Shown piece by piece: positions 17,565 through 25,174 of a stretch of DNA of 64,000 nt. The number at the start of each line of letters is the position of its first letter. The stretch's first letter is position 1. The notes beneath the pieces are model-generated. The model saw nothing but the letters and a program-made list of their open reading frames with translations, was not told where the DNA came from and did no database searches. The stretch lies in contig CAVZNF010000005.1 in assembly GCA_963776565.1 (NCBI GenBank), positions 124,001 to 188,000 on the forward strand. Reading direction: 5' to 3'. Source of the DNA: GMQP-bins7 sp963776565 (lineage in GTDB: Bacteria; Actinomycetota; Thermoleophilia; Gaiellales; Gaiellaceae). A program made the translations under genes and the position numbers.

Positions 17565-17752
17565 GTGTCCGCCGTGATCGTCTCCGCCGTAGTCGACGAT
17601 GCGCTCTCGCCTGCCTTCCCGCTGGGCGATGCCGTCGAGATGTTCATCCGCCGCGAAGACGCCGAGCGGTTTGTCGCGGAGGTGCGCGGTGACGATCGGA
17701 GCTGGCGGCGAAGCTGCGGATCGAGGAGCGGAGCTAGAGGCGGGCGGGCTGA
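17565..17752 (+). pseudogene. Small conserved ORF with LRIEEREL tail, frameshifted
   Basis: Begins VSAVIVSAVVDDA and reads AVEMFIRREDAERFVAEVRGDD, then, after two small frame changes, ELAAKLRIEER and ELEAGGLN. The FxxREDAERFxxEVRGDD plus LRIEERELEAGGLN layout is that of short actinobacterial proteins of unknown role often found in integrated elements; I state this from memory. The same tail is repeated at 18990 and 20088. Either an intact small gene with sequencing errors or a decayed one. Rest of 17378-17760 shows nothing else convincing. Confidence 0.45.
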
Positions 17753-17833
17753 ACGAGGTGCTACTTCTTCTGCGCGGGCGACCAGGAAGCAGAGCTTTCG
17801 TGCCAAGGGCTGCGCGTCAGATTCCGCTGTCCG
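17714..17833. repeat. Direct repeat copy A (gene tail plus TolB 3' end)
   Basis: CTGCGGATCGAGGAGCG (17714-17730), then the ELEAGGL codons and the 3' end of the TolB-like gene (GGTGCTACTTCTTCTGCGCG). Copy B is at 18990-19113. A shorter copy of only the first 17 bases is at 20088-20104. Confidence 0.7.
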
Positions 17834-18845
17834 CTCCCGTCGGCGTTCATGATGTAGAGGTCCGTAGTTGCCGTCGCGGTGCTGCCGAAGGCGATGGAGC
17901 GCCCGTCCGGCGACCAGGCGGGATCGGCGTCGAACGCCGGGTTGCGCGTCAGGTTCCGTTGACCGCTTCCGTCGGCGTTCATGACGTAGACCTCGGAGTT
18001 GTCGTCGCGGTCGCTGGCGAAGGCGATCTTCCGCCCGTCGGGCGACCAGGCGGGAGCGGCGTAGGTCCCCACCGGCTTCGGCGTGAGGTTCCGCGCCCCA
18101 CTGCCGTCGGCGTTGACGACGTAGACCCCGAGCCGCTTGCTGACTCGCACGAATGCGATCTTCCGTCCGTCGGGAGACCAGACAGGGTCGGAGGCGAGAC
18201 CAGCGCCGGGACATAACCGCCGGCGCCCAGCTTCGACGTCAGGTTACGCAGTCCGCTCCCGTCGCTGTTCACGACATAGAGGTTGAAGCAGAATTGGCCG
18301 CAGACTCGAAGTCCAAAAGGAAGGGGAGCTTCCGCCCGTCGGGCGACCACGCAAGATTGGGCATCCGCCCCGGCCCTAGGGTCGTCAGGGGCCGGTGCTC
18401 GCTCCCGTCGGCGTTCATGAGGTAGATCTTGGAGCCGCTGAAGAAGGCGATCGTCCGCCCGTCGGGCGACCAGGCGGGAGTCGCTGCCCTTGCGCGCCAG
18501 CCTCCGCGGCCAGCTTCCGTCGGCGTTCACAACGTAGATGCCGTCGCCGGCCTTCGAAGGCGATCCTCCGCCCGTCTGGCGACCACTCAGGAGTACGGCC
18601 AAAACGCTGCCCGTTAGCCTCCTCTGCCCGCTCCCGTCCGCGCTCACGACGTAGAGCGCGGGTCTTCGTTGCAGACCGCGGCTGATGAAGGCGATCTTCG
18701 ACTTGCCTTGCGCAGCGTCCGCGGCGAGCCGAGACCCCGTCGCCGGCGCGGACACGGCTCCGGAGGTAGCTGCCAGCCCGACCGTCAACATGAAGCCGAC
18801 AGCGACGATGTAGCGGGTTCGATTCGACGAAGGCATCTCGCTCAT
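17761..18845 (-). CDS. Secreted TolB-like beta-propeller (PD40 repeat) protein, frameshifted
   Basis: About 361 residues. A membrane/signal segment (YIVAVGFMLTVGLAATSGAV) is followed by about six PD40 blades, each of the form WSPDGRKIAFASDRD followed by VYVMNADGSGQRNLT. The last ends NLTRSPWHESSASWSPAQKK. At least four frame changes occur between 18170 and 18620, falling at similar repeat positions, so collapse or recombination between repeats is an alternative to base errors. Such propellers bind other proteins or glycans outside the membrane; role here unknown. First cargo gene after the tRNA, convergent with the small ORF. Confidence 0.75.
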
Positions 18846-18989
18846 CCCCTTTCCGCATGCCGTTTCCGCATGCCGTTTGCCGCATGTAGTTCGCTGATCA
18901 CGACGCTAGGACGCGAGGGGCGAAACGGCTATCCGGCAGGCAGGTGAGTGGACGGGAGGCTGTCACCCCGGCTGTGACTCGCGAGCAAC

Positions 18990-19113
18990 CTGCGGATCGA
19001 GGAGCGCGAGCTCGAGGCGGGCGGGCTGACGTAGGTGCTACTTCTTCTGCGCGGGGGACCATGCAAACCTGGTGTCGTTCCAGCGCCGGTTTCGCGTCAG
19101 GTTCCGCTGATGT
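18990..19113. repeat. Direct repeat copy B with orphan TolB 3' end
   Basis: Plus strand: LASNLRIEERELEAGGLT then TAG, the same tail as at 17714. Minus strand (19038-19113): QRNLTRNRRWNDTRFAWSPAQKK then stop, the C terminus of a second TolB-like gene whose body is missing. The rest of the 18846-19166 gap has no recognisable gene. Confidence 0.7.
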
Positions 19114-19166
19114 TCGAGCACAAGGGTGGCCTTGCTCGGAATGCCGAAACCTGAAAACATCGTGCG

Positions 19167-19985
19167 ATGCGGCGCGTCAGCGGCCCTGCGGCGATTTTGT
19201 GCACCGCCATCGTCTTGGTCGCGCCGGCCTCGGCCCGCCCCTCCGCTGCCGACTTTCAGCTATTCGTGACAGCGGGCAGCGCACGGCCCGCGCCCGTCAT
19301 CCCGAACAACGGAACCGCCAACATCGTGGGCCTCGCGTTCAGAGCAGGAGCACTCGTCGACAACAACGGAGGCGAGGGAGCCACGGCCTCCATTCGCTTC
19401 GTCCTCCCGGAAGGGCTGCACTTCGGGAGCAACTTGCCCGATTCGTCTGAGTCGTGCACGACCGACGGGAGGACGGGACAGTGCCAAACACCACTTCTGA
19501 TCGGTACGGAGCCGACGCGCAGGACAGGCGGCTGGGATTGGGACGTGATCGCCAATGGACAAGGGAGTTATGTGCTCCGCGCAGAAATAACGCAGACCTC
19601 CGTCGTCGACCCCGACATCACGAGTAACACGGCTTCCGCAACTGTCGTCGTCAGCGTTCCGACGGCTCCTAACCCAGCACCTAACCCAGCCGCCGTATCG
19701 GCGAGCTCCGTGAAGCTCGCACCCGCCAAGCCCAAAGCGGGAGCGACGGTCTCCGCCTCTGTTCGTCTGACCGCAGGCGGAGCTGCCGTCCGACCGAGTC
19801 GAGTGACCTGCACGGGTTCAATCGCGAGCGTAAAGATCAAGGGCACCGCTCGTGCTGCAGCGGGATCGGCTACCTGTAGGTACTTGCCGCCTCGAAGCGC
19901 AAAGGGCAAGACGTTGCGTGGCACGGTTGCCTTTACGGCGCGAGGCGAGCGGTTTACAAAACGGTTCTCCGCGAAGCTGAGCTAG
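19167..19985 (+). CDS. Secreted protein with DUF11-like and Ig-like regions
   Basis: Intact, 272 residues. Signal peptide (AAILCTAIVLVAPASA), then a beta-rich domain resembling DUF11/conserved repeat domains (ITQTSVVDPDITSNTASATV), a Pro-Ala linker (APNPAPNPAA), and a C-terminal Ig-like segment (SVKLAPAKPKAGATVSASV). Four Cys could form two disulfides. Likely a surface or extracellular adhesive module. Weak ribosome site. Codon use resembles the host, unlike the smaller genes that follow. Confidence 0.72.
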   Translation: MRRVSGPAAILCTAIVLVAPASARPSAADFQLFVTAGSARPAPVIPNNGTANIVGLAFRAGALVDNNGGEGATASIRFVLPEGLHFGSNLPDSSESCTTDGRTGQCQTPLLIGTEPTRRTGGWDWDVIANGQGSYVLRAEITQTSVVDPDITSNTASATVVVSVPTAPNPAPNPAAVSASSVKLAPAKPKAGATVSASVRLTAGGAAVRPSRVTCTGSIASVKIKGTARAAAGSATCRYLPPRSAKGKTLRGTVAFTARGERFTKRFSAKLS

Positions 19986-20087
19986 TTCGCAAGGCTTCCT
20001 ACTCCGCCCGCCTAGCAGAGCATCGGGTCGCGAAGCCCGCATAACTTCGAAGCTACACGCTTCCCGCTAAAGCGACTCGCCAGCTAC

Positions 20088-20104
20088 CTGCGGATCGAGG
20101 AGCG
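20088..20104. repeat. Short third copy of the gene-tail repeat
   Basis: CTGCGGATCGAGGAGCG, here preceded by CGACTCGCCAGCTAC (RLASY in the tail frame) and ending just before the 3' end of the acidic-protein gene at 20114. As in copies A and B, the tail abuts the end of a minus-strand cargo gene. Confidence 0.65.
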
Positions 20105-20113
20105 GGAGAAGAG

Positions 20114-20269
20114 CTACTCCTCTTCGTCGTCGTCCGCATCCGGGTCAAATAGCGGGCGCTCCGGAGCTGGCACGTTTTTCGGCTGCGGTGCACGGTCGAC
20201 TTCGTCGTCCGTGTCATCGGACTCGGCCTCGTCGCCCTCCAGCTCGTCGTCTAGAACGTCATCTGTCAT
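20114..20269 (-). CDS. Very acidic small protein (51 aa)
   Basis: MTDDVLDDELEGDEAESDDT, a short Pro-Lys middle (RAPQPKNVPAPERP), and an end DPDADDDEEE. About 40 percent Asp plus Glu. Its ATG overlaps the last bases of the small membrane protein gene upstream, so the two are coupled. Very acidic short proteins in phage-like modules can mimic DNA or bind basic partners, but nothing here proves that. Confidence 0.6.
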   Translation of the reverse strand: MTDDVLDDELEGDEAESDDTDDEVDRAPQPKNVPAPERPLFDPDADDDEEE

Positions 20270-20484
20270 ACCGGCGCTGGTTCCCGTTCGCGACCTGCGA
20301 CAAACGGAGCGAGCGGTAGTGCCAACGCAGGAGCCCGAGGTACAGGAGCCACAGCAGGAGGACGAAGATCGCACCGATCGGGTCGAAGTCGCCTGTGACC
20401 GTCGGCCCAGACCGCGATCAGGGGCAGCGCGATGACGAAGCTCCATGCCGTGTTGATACCCGCCTTTGTAAGGGGGCACCCCAC
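20259..20484 (-). CDS. Two-helix small membrane protein, frameshifted
   Basis: About 75 residues once a one-base insertion near 20395-20405 is allowed. Helix 1 is NTAWSFVIALPLIAVWA; helix 2, in the second frame, is DPIGAIFVLLLWLLYLGLL, followed by a basic cytoplasmic-type tail RWHYRSLRLSQVANGNQRR. Both frames are hydrophobic only in these parts, which supports the join. Ends 11 bases inside the acidic-protein gene. Confidence 0.55.
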
Positions 20485-20566
20485 ACCCCAGGAGGGCGGA
20501 GGTGCTTTCCGGGAGCGGCCCGCCAGGTGGATGGCGCAGAACGGCGCTCTCGGATCTTGTCGCGGG

Positions 20567-20879
20567 CTACTTCGCGGGGTTCATGAGATCGAGGAGCCGA
20601 CTCATCTGCTCGCGGGTGGGCGGCTGCCCCGGCGTGAGGATCTCCCCGCTTGGCGTCGATCGCAGCCACCACGGCGATGAGACTGTTGGCGATGCGGGGG
20701 ACGGCGTGCCCAGCGAGGTCGGGATCGTCGAGCTCGGCAGCAAGGCGCTTGGCGACGGCCGCACGGACAGCATCGGAACCTTCGAGGTCGTCGGGGAGCC
20801 AGGAATCGAGAACTCCGCCGACGGTATCCGCAGCGATCGGCGACGACTTCGCTCCATTGCGGCTATCCGCCTGAATCAC
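20567..20879 (-). CDS. Hypothetical phage-like protein (about 104 aa), frameshifted
   Basis: Starts MIQADSRNGAKSSPIAAD (GTG) and is largely helical: DAVRAAVAKRLAAELDDPDL, IANSLIAVVAAIDAKRGE. After a frame change near 20650 it ends LTPGQPPTREQMSRLLDLMN. Size and helical make-up would suit a terminase small subunit or head-completion-like protein, but no motif decides this. Part of the minus-strand block 20.1-23.05 kb. Confidence 0.55.
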
Positions 20880-20966
20880 GACTGATCCTCATTTTTCCCG
20901 AGGGATCGTGGGGTGGGGAGCAAAAAGTGTGGGTAGACAAGTCTCGGTCCCCTTAAAGAAACGCCC

Positions 20967-21275
20967 CTACGCCTCGGTCGTGTCCTTCAGGTCGTACTGC
21001 AGAGCGTCCCGCAACTCGATGATTCCGTCGGGCAGGCTGCCCAAGCCCTCGATCTCGTTCTCCCAGAGTTGGATCACTTCGACCAGGCCGACCTTGTCTT
21101 CGTGCGTCAGTAAGACGGGCCTGGACGTTCCGACGGCCTCGAAGGCATCGCGCATCGGATGCGTCCCGGCGACCCGGCGAGACTCTTCGAGCAGATCCTG
21201 GCGCGACTCCCACGGCAACTCGACCGTCCCTCGGCTGAGAGGGATCTGGACTCGGTCGATGCCTCGCGGGGCCAC
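20967..21275 (-). CDS. Hypothetical protein (102 aa)
   Basis: Intact frame from GTG: MAPRGIDRVQIPLSRGTVEL, then helices WESRQDLLEESRRVAG and DKVGLVEVIQLWENEIEGLG, ending LRDALQYDLKDTTEA. Soluble and acidic. No family recognised. Codon positions show the host GC bias, so it is likely real. Confidence 0.6.
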   Translation of the reverse strand: MAPRGIDRVQIPLSRGTVELPWESRQDLLEESRRVAGTHPMRDAFEAVGTSRPVLLTHEDKVGLVEVIQLWENEIEGLGSLPDGIIELRDALQYDLKDTTEA

Positions 21276-21382
21276 GCACGAACACCCTAGTGATCGCCAT
21301 CGTCGTCCTCCGTTCGCCGTTGACCCGCCCGACGCGGCGGCGTAGGGTCGCCCGGAAGACCGTCAGAGAGGAGGTGCCCCTT

Positions 21383-21487
21383 ATGCGTCTTCGCATCCGA
21401 CTCATGATCTTCAGCGACGTCGTTCTTCTCGCTGCTCTAGCTCCGGTCGTGGCGCTCGCCGATGGCGGCACGCCCGTCGGCCACTAG
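21383..21487 (+). CDS. Very short membrane or exported peptide (34 aa)
   Basis: MRLRIRLMIFSDVVLLAALA continues with PVVALADGGTPVGH. A near-perfect AGGAGG ribosome site stands 8 bases before the ATG, and a terminator follows 21 bases after the stop. Positive N terminus plus one hydrophobic stretch and an ALA-like cleavage site suggest export. Surrounding genes run the other way. Too short to assign a role. Confidence 0.55.
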   Translation: MRLRIRLMIFSDVVLLAALAPVVALADGGTPVGH

Positions 21488-21507
21488 ACCATCGCGTTAT
21501 CACTGCG

Positions 21508-21530
21508 AGGCCCGCTCCCAACGTGGGCCT
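21508..21530 (+). terminator. Intrinsic terminator after the 34-aa gene
   Basis: AGGCCCGC / GTGGGCCT stem (8 pairs, one G-U) with a 7-base loop, then TGCTGTTTCT. Confidence 0.55.
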
Positions 21531-21540
21531 TGCTGTTTCT

Positions 21541-21780
21541 GCTCCCCACTTGCGGGGATGCTGTAGCTGCGATATGGAAGGGGGCCGTGCCGAGGGGCAA
21601 CGACCCCCATCCCCCCTGAGGAGCACAGCGGAGGGATTCCGCACCGCGCCCCAACATTCGCACCGTATGAATGGCGGGGCGGTGGTGCAAGGGCTTGCGG
21701 TGCGGCGCACGAGATCACCAGGCCGTTGGCCAAGACAAGTGGCATTGCTCGTTCGTCCGGATAGACCACGCCGCACCAGC
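21541..21780. other. Region without a supported gene
   Basis: All frames hold short ORFs but none has domain character or a ribosome site. A hairpin-prone stretch lies around 21580-21615 (GGGGGCCGTGCC with the following CCCCC run). I see no other structure. Confidence 0.5.
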
Positions 21781-22134
21781 TCAGCGAACGTTGAGGACTT
21801 CACCGGTACGCCGAATGATCCGCTCGGGCGTGCTCGGTGTCTTCGAGCGTCGAATGCCGAGGTCGTGGAGGATCTGATCCGCTCGCCGCGCTCGATCCTC
21901 CGGGCTGGGTGATGGTCTGAGGCTGAAGCCAGGCGACAACGTCAACGTTGGCTGTTGTTCGAAGACGCGGCCAGGATCCAGGCGGTGCTGCACGGCGAAT
22001 CTCGCCGACTCCCGCGCTGCCCTCTCCCGCCTTGCCGCCTCCTCACGCTTCCGCTTGCTCGCGACGAGTTGTGCGTTCAGTGCCTTCCGACGCTCCATCG
22101 CCTGCCGTTGCCGCCTGTACTCCGCGCTGGTCAT
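21781..22134 (-). CDS. Basic, helical phage-like protein (117 aa)
   Basis: N-terminal half is a highly charged probable coiled coil (RQRQAMERRKALNAQLVASK, REEAARRERAARESAR), then a Pro/Ser linker and a C-terminal end RADQILHDLGIRRSKTPS and IIRRTGEVLNVR. It shares an ATGA overlap with the upstream gene, so the two are co-translated. Scaffold or DNA-binding roles are possible; no family recognised. Confidence 0.6.
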   Translation of the reverse strand: MTSAEYRRQRQAMERRKALNAQLVASKRKREEAARRERAARESARFAVQHRLDPGRVFEQQPTLTLSPGFSLRPSPSPEDRARRADQILHDLGIRRSKTPSTPERIIRRTGEVLNVR

Positions 22135-22511
22135 CCCTGGCCCCCGTCGTGAGTGAGATTGCCGACGAACATGGATGTGATCTCCGCCGCGTATCCCGCC
22201 GGGCGCAGGCCGAGAAGGTTCCCATCGCTGACGGTGAATGCGACCGCACCGCTCGACGCGGGATCGACGATGTTGAGGAACCCGCGAATGAGCTCGAACT
22301 CCTCACCCGTCTCACGATCGCGCCAGGGATCGGTGGAGCGGTCGAGCCGCTCGTCGGGGATCTCGGACATGTACTTGCGTGCTGCCTCGATGCGCTGCGG
22401 CGTGGCACGCGGGAACTGGGAGATGTTGCCGAACACGCCCTCGGCATACGCACCACCCGTCTGATCGAGTACACGGCCTTCAGGGACTCCGTAGATAAAA
22501 GGGGCCGTCAC
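22131..22511 (-). CDS. Hypothetical phage-like protein (126 aa)
   Basis: MTAPFIYGVPEGRVLDQTGG, then RIEAARKYMSEIPDERLDRS and a compact C-terminal domain FLNIVDPASSGAVAFTVSDG with LRPAGYAAEITSMFVGN. Two starts compete after GGAGCAGGAC: an ATG that gives only 11 residues and the GTG five bases later that gives this protein. Soluble; role unknown. Confidence 0.6.
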   Translation of the reverse strand: MTAPFIYGVPEGRVLDQTGGAYAEGVFGNISQFPRATPQRIEAARKYMSEIPDERLDRSTDPWRDRETGEEFELIRGFLNIVDPASSGAVAFTVSDGNLLGLRPAGYAAEITSMFVGNLTHDGGQG

Positions 22512-22567
22512 TCATGTCCTGCTCCTTTCGTGGTGCTTTGATGATACGAACAGCGTTGTCAGACTTG

Positions 22568-22852
22568 TCACCGCACACGCCCCTCGCTGTATGTCGAGCG
22601 CTCGAGTAGCTCGAGATAGTCGGAGACGCGCACGAGAGGGCGCGAGTAGCCGGGCAGGACGATGACGTCGAGCGCACGGAAGACGGCGTCGACGGCGCGC
22701 CGCTCGAGGCCGAGCTCGCGTAAATCGGTGCGACTGAGGAGCGCATCCGGGAGCGCGAGACGCTCCACGAGACGCTTATCCCGCAATGTACGTAACTCCC
22801 CCTTACTTACCTCCAACCCCGTGTTAGTAGACATTGCGGGTATAGCTGTCAT
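22568..22852 (-). CDS. Small possible DNA-binding/excisionase-like protein (94 aa)
   Basis: Helix-rich: KGELRTLRDKRLVERLAL, LLSRTDLRELGLERRAVDAV, then a strand-like LDVIVLPGYSRPLVRV and SDYLELLERSTY. The LSRTDLRELGLERRAVDAVF helix-turn-helix-like unit followed by a short wing would suit an excisionase or recombination-directionality factor, but the match is by shape only. The last 35 residues are paralogous to an orphan fragment at 27831 by the right att site. ATGA overlap with the upstream gene. Confidence 0.55.
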   Translation of the reverse strand: MTAIPAMSTNTGLEVSKGELRTLRDKRLVERLALPDALLSRTDLRELGLERRAVDAVFRALDVIVLPGYSRPLVRVSDYLELLERSTYSEGRVR

Positions 22853-23052
22853 GGCTTAGCCAAGCGGTTTCTGGCGAGCTTGTTCCAGTACTCGCGCGCT
22901 TCGGCGGTCGCTTGCCAGAGAATCGGCGACGTTTCCGAGTCGCCGTCTTTGCGGAATGTGAGGAGCTGATGCGCTGCGAGCTCCTCGAGCGCTCGACGCG
23001 CTGAGGCGCTGTCAACACTTGACCGACGCTTGTGTACGGCTGCTTTGACCAC
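22849..23052 (-). CDS. Small winged-helix-like protein (67 aa), possibly truncated
   Basis: MVKAAVHKRRSSVDSASARR, then ALEELAAHQLLTFRKDGDSE and a C-terminal helix TAEAREYWNKLARNRLAKP. Resembles the second half of a winged-helix replication or regulatory domain. The GTG start has no ribosome site and the sequence upstream (23053-23216) has no matching frame, so the N terminus may be lost. Confidence 0.5.
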   Translation of the reverse strand: MVKAAVHKRRSSVDSASARRALEELAAHQLLTFRKDGDSETSPILWQATAEAREYWNKLARNRLAKP

Positions 23053-23225
23053 CGGAGTCCCCGGCTTCCGAGGTTTGGGCCACTAGTGGGCGGCCGAACG
23101 ATGCCGGCCGCTGCGAGGATCGGAATGACCCAAACGTGTCCTATCGGGCGAGGCGAGTTCAGGACACGCTGGCTAGAGATGGAGGGGTAGGCGGCGGCCT
23201 CTCCCTCCATCATCTAACCCGACGA

Positions 23226-23620
23226 TTGAAGGGACAGTTGCAAGGCAGGGTCTTCTACATGGAGTTTCCCTCGACGGACGTCGACCGTGCAACGCGCTTC
23301 TGGAACGGCGTGATGGGATGGAACTTCGGATCCAGCCTGTTCGAGAAGTACGACTACCGCATGGCGCAGATCGCGTCCGACGCGGCGGTCGCAGTCTGCC
23401 CCGCCGTGGAACAGGGACCGAACGTATACCTCGAGACGCCCGACCTGGAAGCCGCGCTGGAACGTGTCAAGGAACTGGGCGGTGCGGTCGGTGAGATACG
23501 GACCGTTCCAGATCCGATGCGGCTGAGTTCCCGTCGGCGGCGATTCATGGTCGCTTCGCGGGCTGCAAAGACAGCGAGGGGAACATGTTCCACTTGTGGC
23601 AGCGCAACGCGGAGGCTTGA
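23226..23620 (+). CDS. VOC/glyoxalase-family protein, frameshifted
   Basis: About 131 residues: GRVFYMEFPSTDVDRATRFW, MGWNFGSSLFEKYDYRMAQI, YLETPDLEAALERVKELGG, then in another frame FAGCKDSEGNMFHLWQRNAEA and a stop at 23618. The frame change lies near 23520-23545. The end GNMFHLWQ is the usual last strand of single-domain VOC proteins. The start is uncertain: TTG at 23226 or 23238, or ATG at 23262. Lone plus-strand gene among minus-strand ones. Confidence 0.65.
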
Positions 23621-23756
23621 TCCAGGCGGAGAAGATCGCGGGTTGACGCGAATCAACTCGATTCACGGCTCGCCGCGATCGAGAGGGCGCTAAGTAACGC
23701 GCCGCCCGACTAGCAGTCTCTCCGCAGCCCAGCAGGGGCTGAAACGGATCCCAGGG

Positions 23757-23957
23757 TCAGAGGCCCGGCTGATAGGGAGCGGGCTTCTTGCTCATCACCG
23801 CTCCGACGATCCAAAGGAGTGGGAGGATGAACCCAATGAAGAACAGAATCTTGTGGCCGTTCTTCCAAGTCAGCACGCCGGCGGAGACAAGACAAATGAA
23901 CCAGAGGAGGCCAAACAGTCCTCCCCATAGGTACCACGCGCTTAGGGCCAAAGGCAT
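23757..23957 (-). CDS. Two-helix small membrane protein (66 aa)
   Basis: MPLALSAWYLWGGLFGLLWF and ILFFIGFILPLLWIVGAVM flank a short WKNGHK loop, ending SKKPAPYQPGL. Good ribosome site GGAGGA. Resembles short PLDc_N-like or holin-sized proteins; neither is proven. Downstream neighbour of the carboxymuconolactone decarboxylase-like gene. Confidence 0.65.
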   Translation of the reverse strand: MPLALSAWYLWGGLFGLLWFICLVSAGVLTWKNGHKILFFIGFILPLLWIVGAVMSKKPAPYQPGL

Positions 23958-24068
23958 GAAAGTTCCTCCTTCGTTGATAGCTCCTGCGGCGACGCATCCC
24001 GCGTGTAGTCGAACGTGACAGGGCTGCCCGGCCCGTCCCAGTGCAGGACGGGCCGAGCGAATGTGCTT

Positions 24069-24398
24069 CTAGTTCTTGCGTGCCTCGTCGAGTTCCGCCG
24101 TCTCGATGGCGACCGAGAGAGCTTCAACGATGTTTCCAGTCGCGGAGGCGATACGAGCCGTGCCGACGATCGGAGCGATCGCGGCCAGAACGCCACGGAC
24201 TTGGTCGGGGTCGATGTCCAGGGCGCTCGCGGCCTCTAGGTTCAGGGCATACGAGATCGGCGGGGCATCGACCGCGACAAGTGCAGCGATGCGCACGAGC
24301 ATCAGGGTCTCCGCGTCGAGGCTCGACGCCTCGATCGAGTCCGCGGTCATGCTTGCGAGTAGGTCGAGAACGGGCGTCTGTGTTGTTAGTTCTGACAC
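24069..24398 (-). CDS. Carboxymuconolactone decarboxylase/AhpD-like protein without CxxC
   Basis: 109 residues, all helical: LDAETLMLVRIAALVAVDAP, SYALNLEAASALDIDPDQVR, GVLAAIAPIVGTARIASATG. This pattern is typical of the CMD fold. The peroxidatic CxxC of AhpD is missing; there is no Cys at all, so a thiol peroxidase role is excluded and a binding or lyase role is left open. GTG start after AGGAGC. Lower GC at third positions than core genes. Confidence 0.7.
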   Translation of the reverse strand: MSELTTQTPVLDLLASMTADSIEASSLDAETLMLVRIAALVAVDAPPISYALNLEAASALDIDPDQVRGVLAAIAPIVGTARIASATGNIVEALSVAIETAELDEARKN

Positions 24399-24477
24399 GT
24401 CATTGCTCCTTTGCTTGCGTGGTGTGACTGCGGGTACGCCCTTTCAGGCGATGTTTCAGACGAGTGGTCTTGCCCGG

Positions 24478-24696
24478 TCAGACTGCCGCTGCCGCGCTCG
24501 GCCCAGGTTGTCGGCGATCTGCGACCAGATAGGCGACGATCAGCGCAGCAGGGAAGAAGACCAGGCTGAAGACGAAGTACAGGAAGAAGCTGTGGCCCTT
24601 GCGGGCAGCGACACGGGCGGGCCAAAAGGCGATCATCACCCAGATCGCGAAAAACACGATCGAGCCAAGCCACCACATCAATGAAGCAGCGAGCAT
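24478..24696 (-). CDS. Two-helix small membrane protein (72 aa)
   Basis: MLAASLMWWLGSIVFFAIWV and FFLYFVFSLVFFPAALIVAY, separated by PARVAARKGHS. GGAGG lies 6 bases before the ATG. First gene of a three-gene minus set with the CMD-like protein and another two-helix protein. Confidence 0.65.
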   Translation of the reverse strand: MLAASLMWWLGSIVFFAIWVMIAFWPARVAARKGHSFFLYFVFSLVFFPAALIVAYLVADRRQPGPSAAAAV

Positions 24697-25174
24697 TTAA
24701 ACCTCCTTCAGTCGGCGCTCGTCGCCTGGCTGAACAGCTCATCGCCAGACTGCTACCGATGGTTGCGCTCCCGAAGCCCTCGAAGACGTCGGCCGACTGA
24801 GGGAAGAGCCGGAAAGGATTGCTCACCAGGCGGTTTGGCGAGACAAATGCACACTACCACCGAACCTGCCTGCGGAGCAGGGCCAAGGGCATACCGCGCC
24901 TCCTTCGTTGACGGTGCCGAGAAGACCCGCTGTCGCTAGCGGTCCTGTGGTGCTTCCCGCAACGCAAAGCTCCGAACAACGTCGATGCCGGCGACCGTGA
25001 GGTCGACTAGCACGAGCGCCGACAGCCAGCCGCGGGCGGCTTTTCGGACTTGGCGCGATCGCCGTGCGGGGCTAACAGCTAAGCCTGCCTGAGGGCGACG
25101 AGACGTCCGAGCCGCTGACCGCTTGACAGCTTTCCGATCGCGGCCGATGCTGCGCGTGGGGCTAGGAAGCAGCA
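24697..25174. other. Gap with promoter candidate and decayed coding fragment
   Basis: Minus strand 24936-25085 reads RQVRKAARGWLSALVLVDLT and ends FALREAPQDR with a stop, but has no start, so it may be the end of a lost gene. A TTGACA followed after 17 bases by GATGCT (about 25124-25152) is a possible promoter for the plus-strand protease gene. Nothing else seen. Confidence 0.35.

Noticed and set aside
17315..18214. Minus-strand ORF ending LDSNQGPTDYESAALTS
   Set aside because: That peptide is the antisense of the tRNA gene, a known false ORF; the rest is TolB-like coding in the wrong frame.
21500..21769. 89-residue minus ORF
   Set aside because: No ribosome site, no domain character, and all three frames are open in this stretch.
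24697..24826. Minus ORF starting MSNPFRLFPQSADVFEGF
   Set aside because: Plausible first 40 residues, but it runs through the next gene's ribosome site into its coding region in another frame; not enough support.
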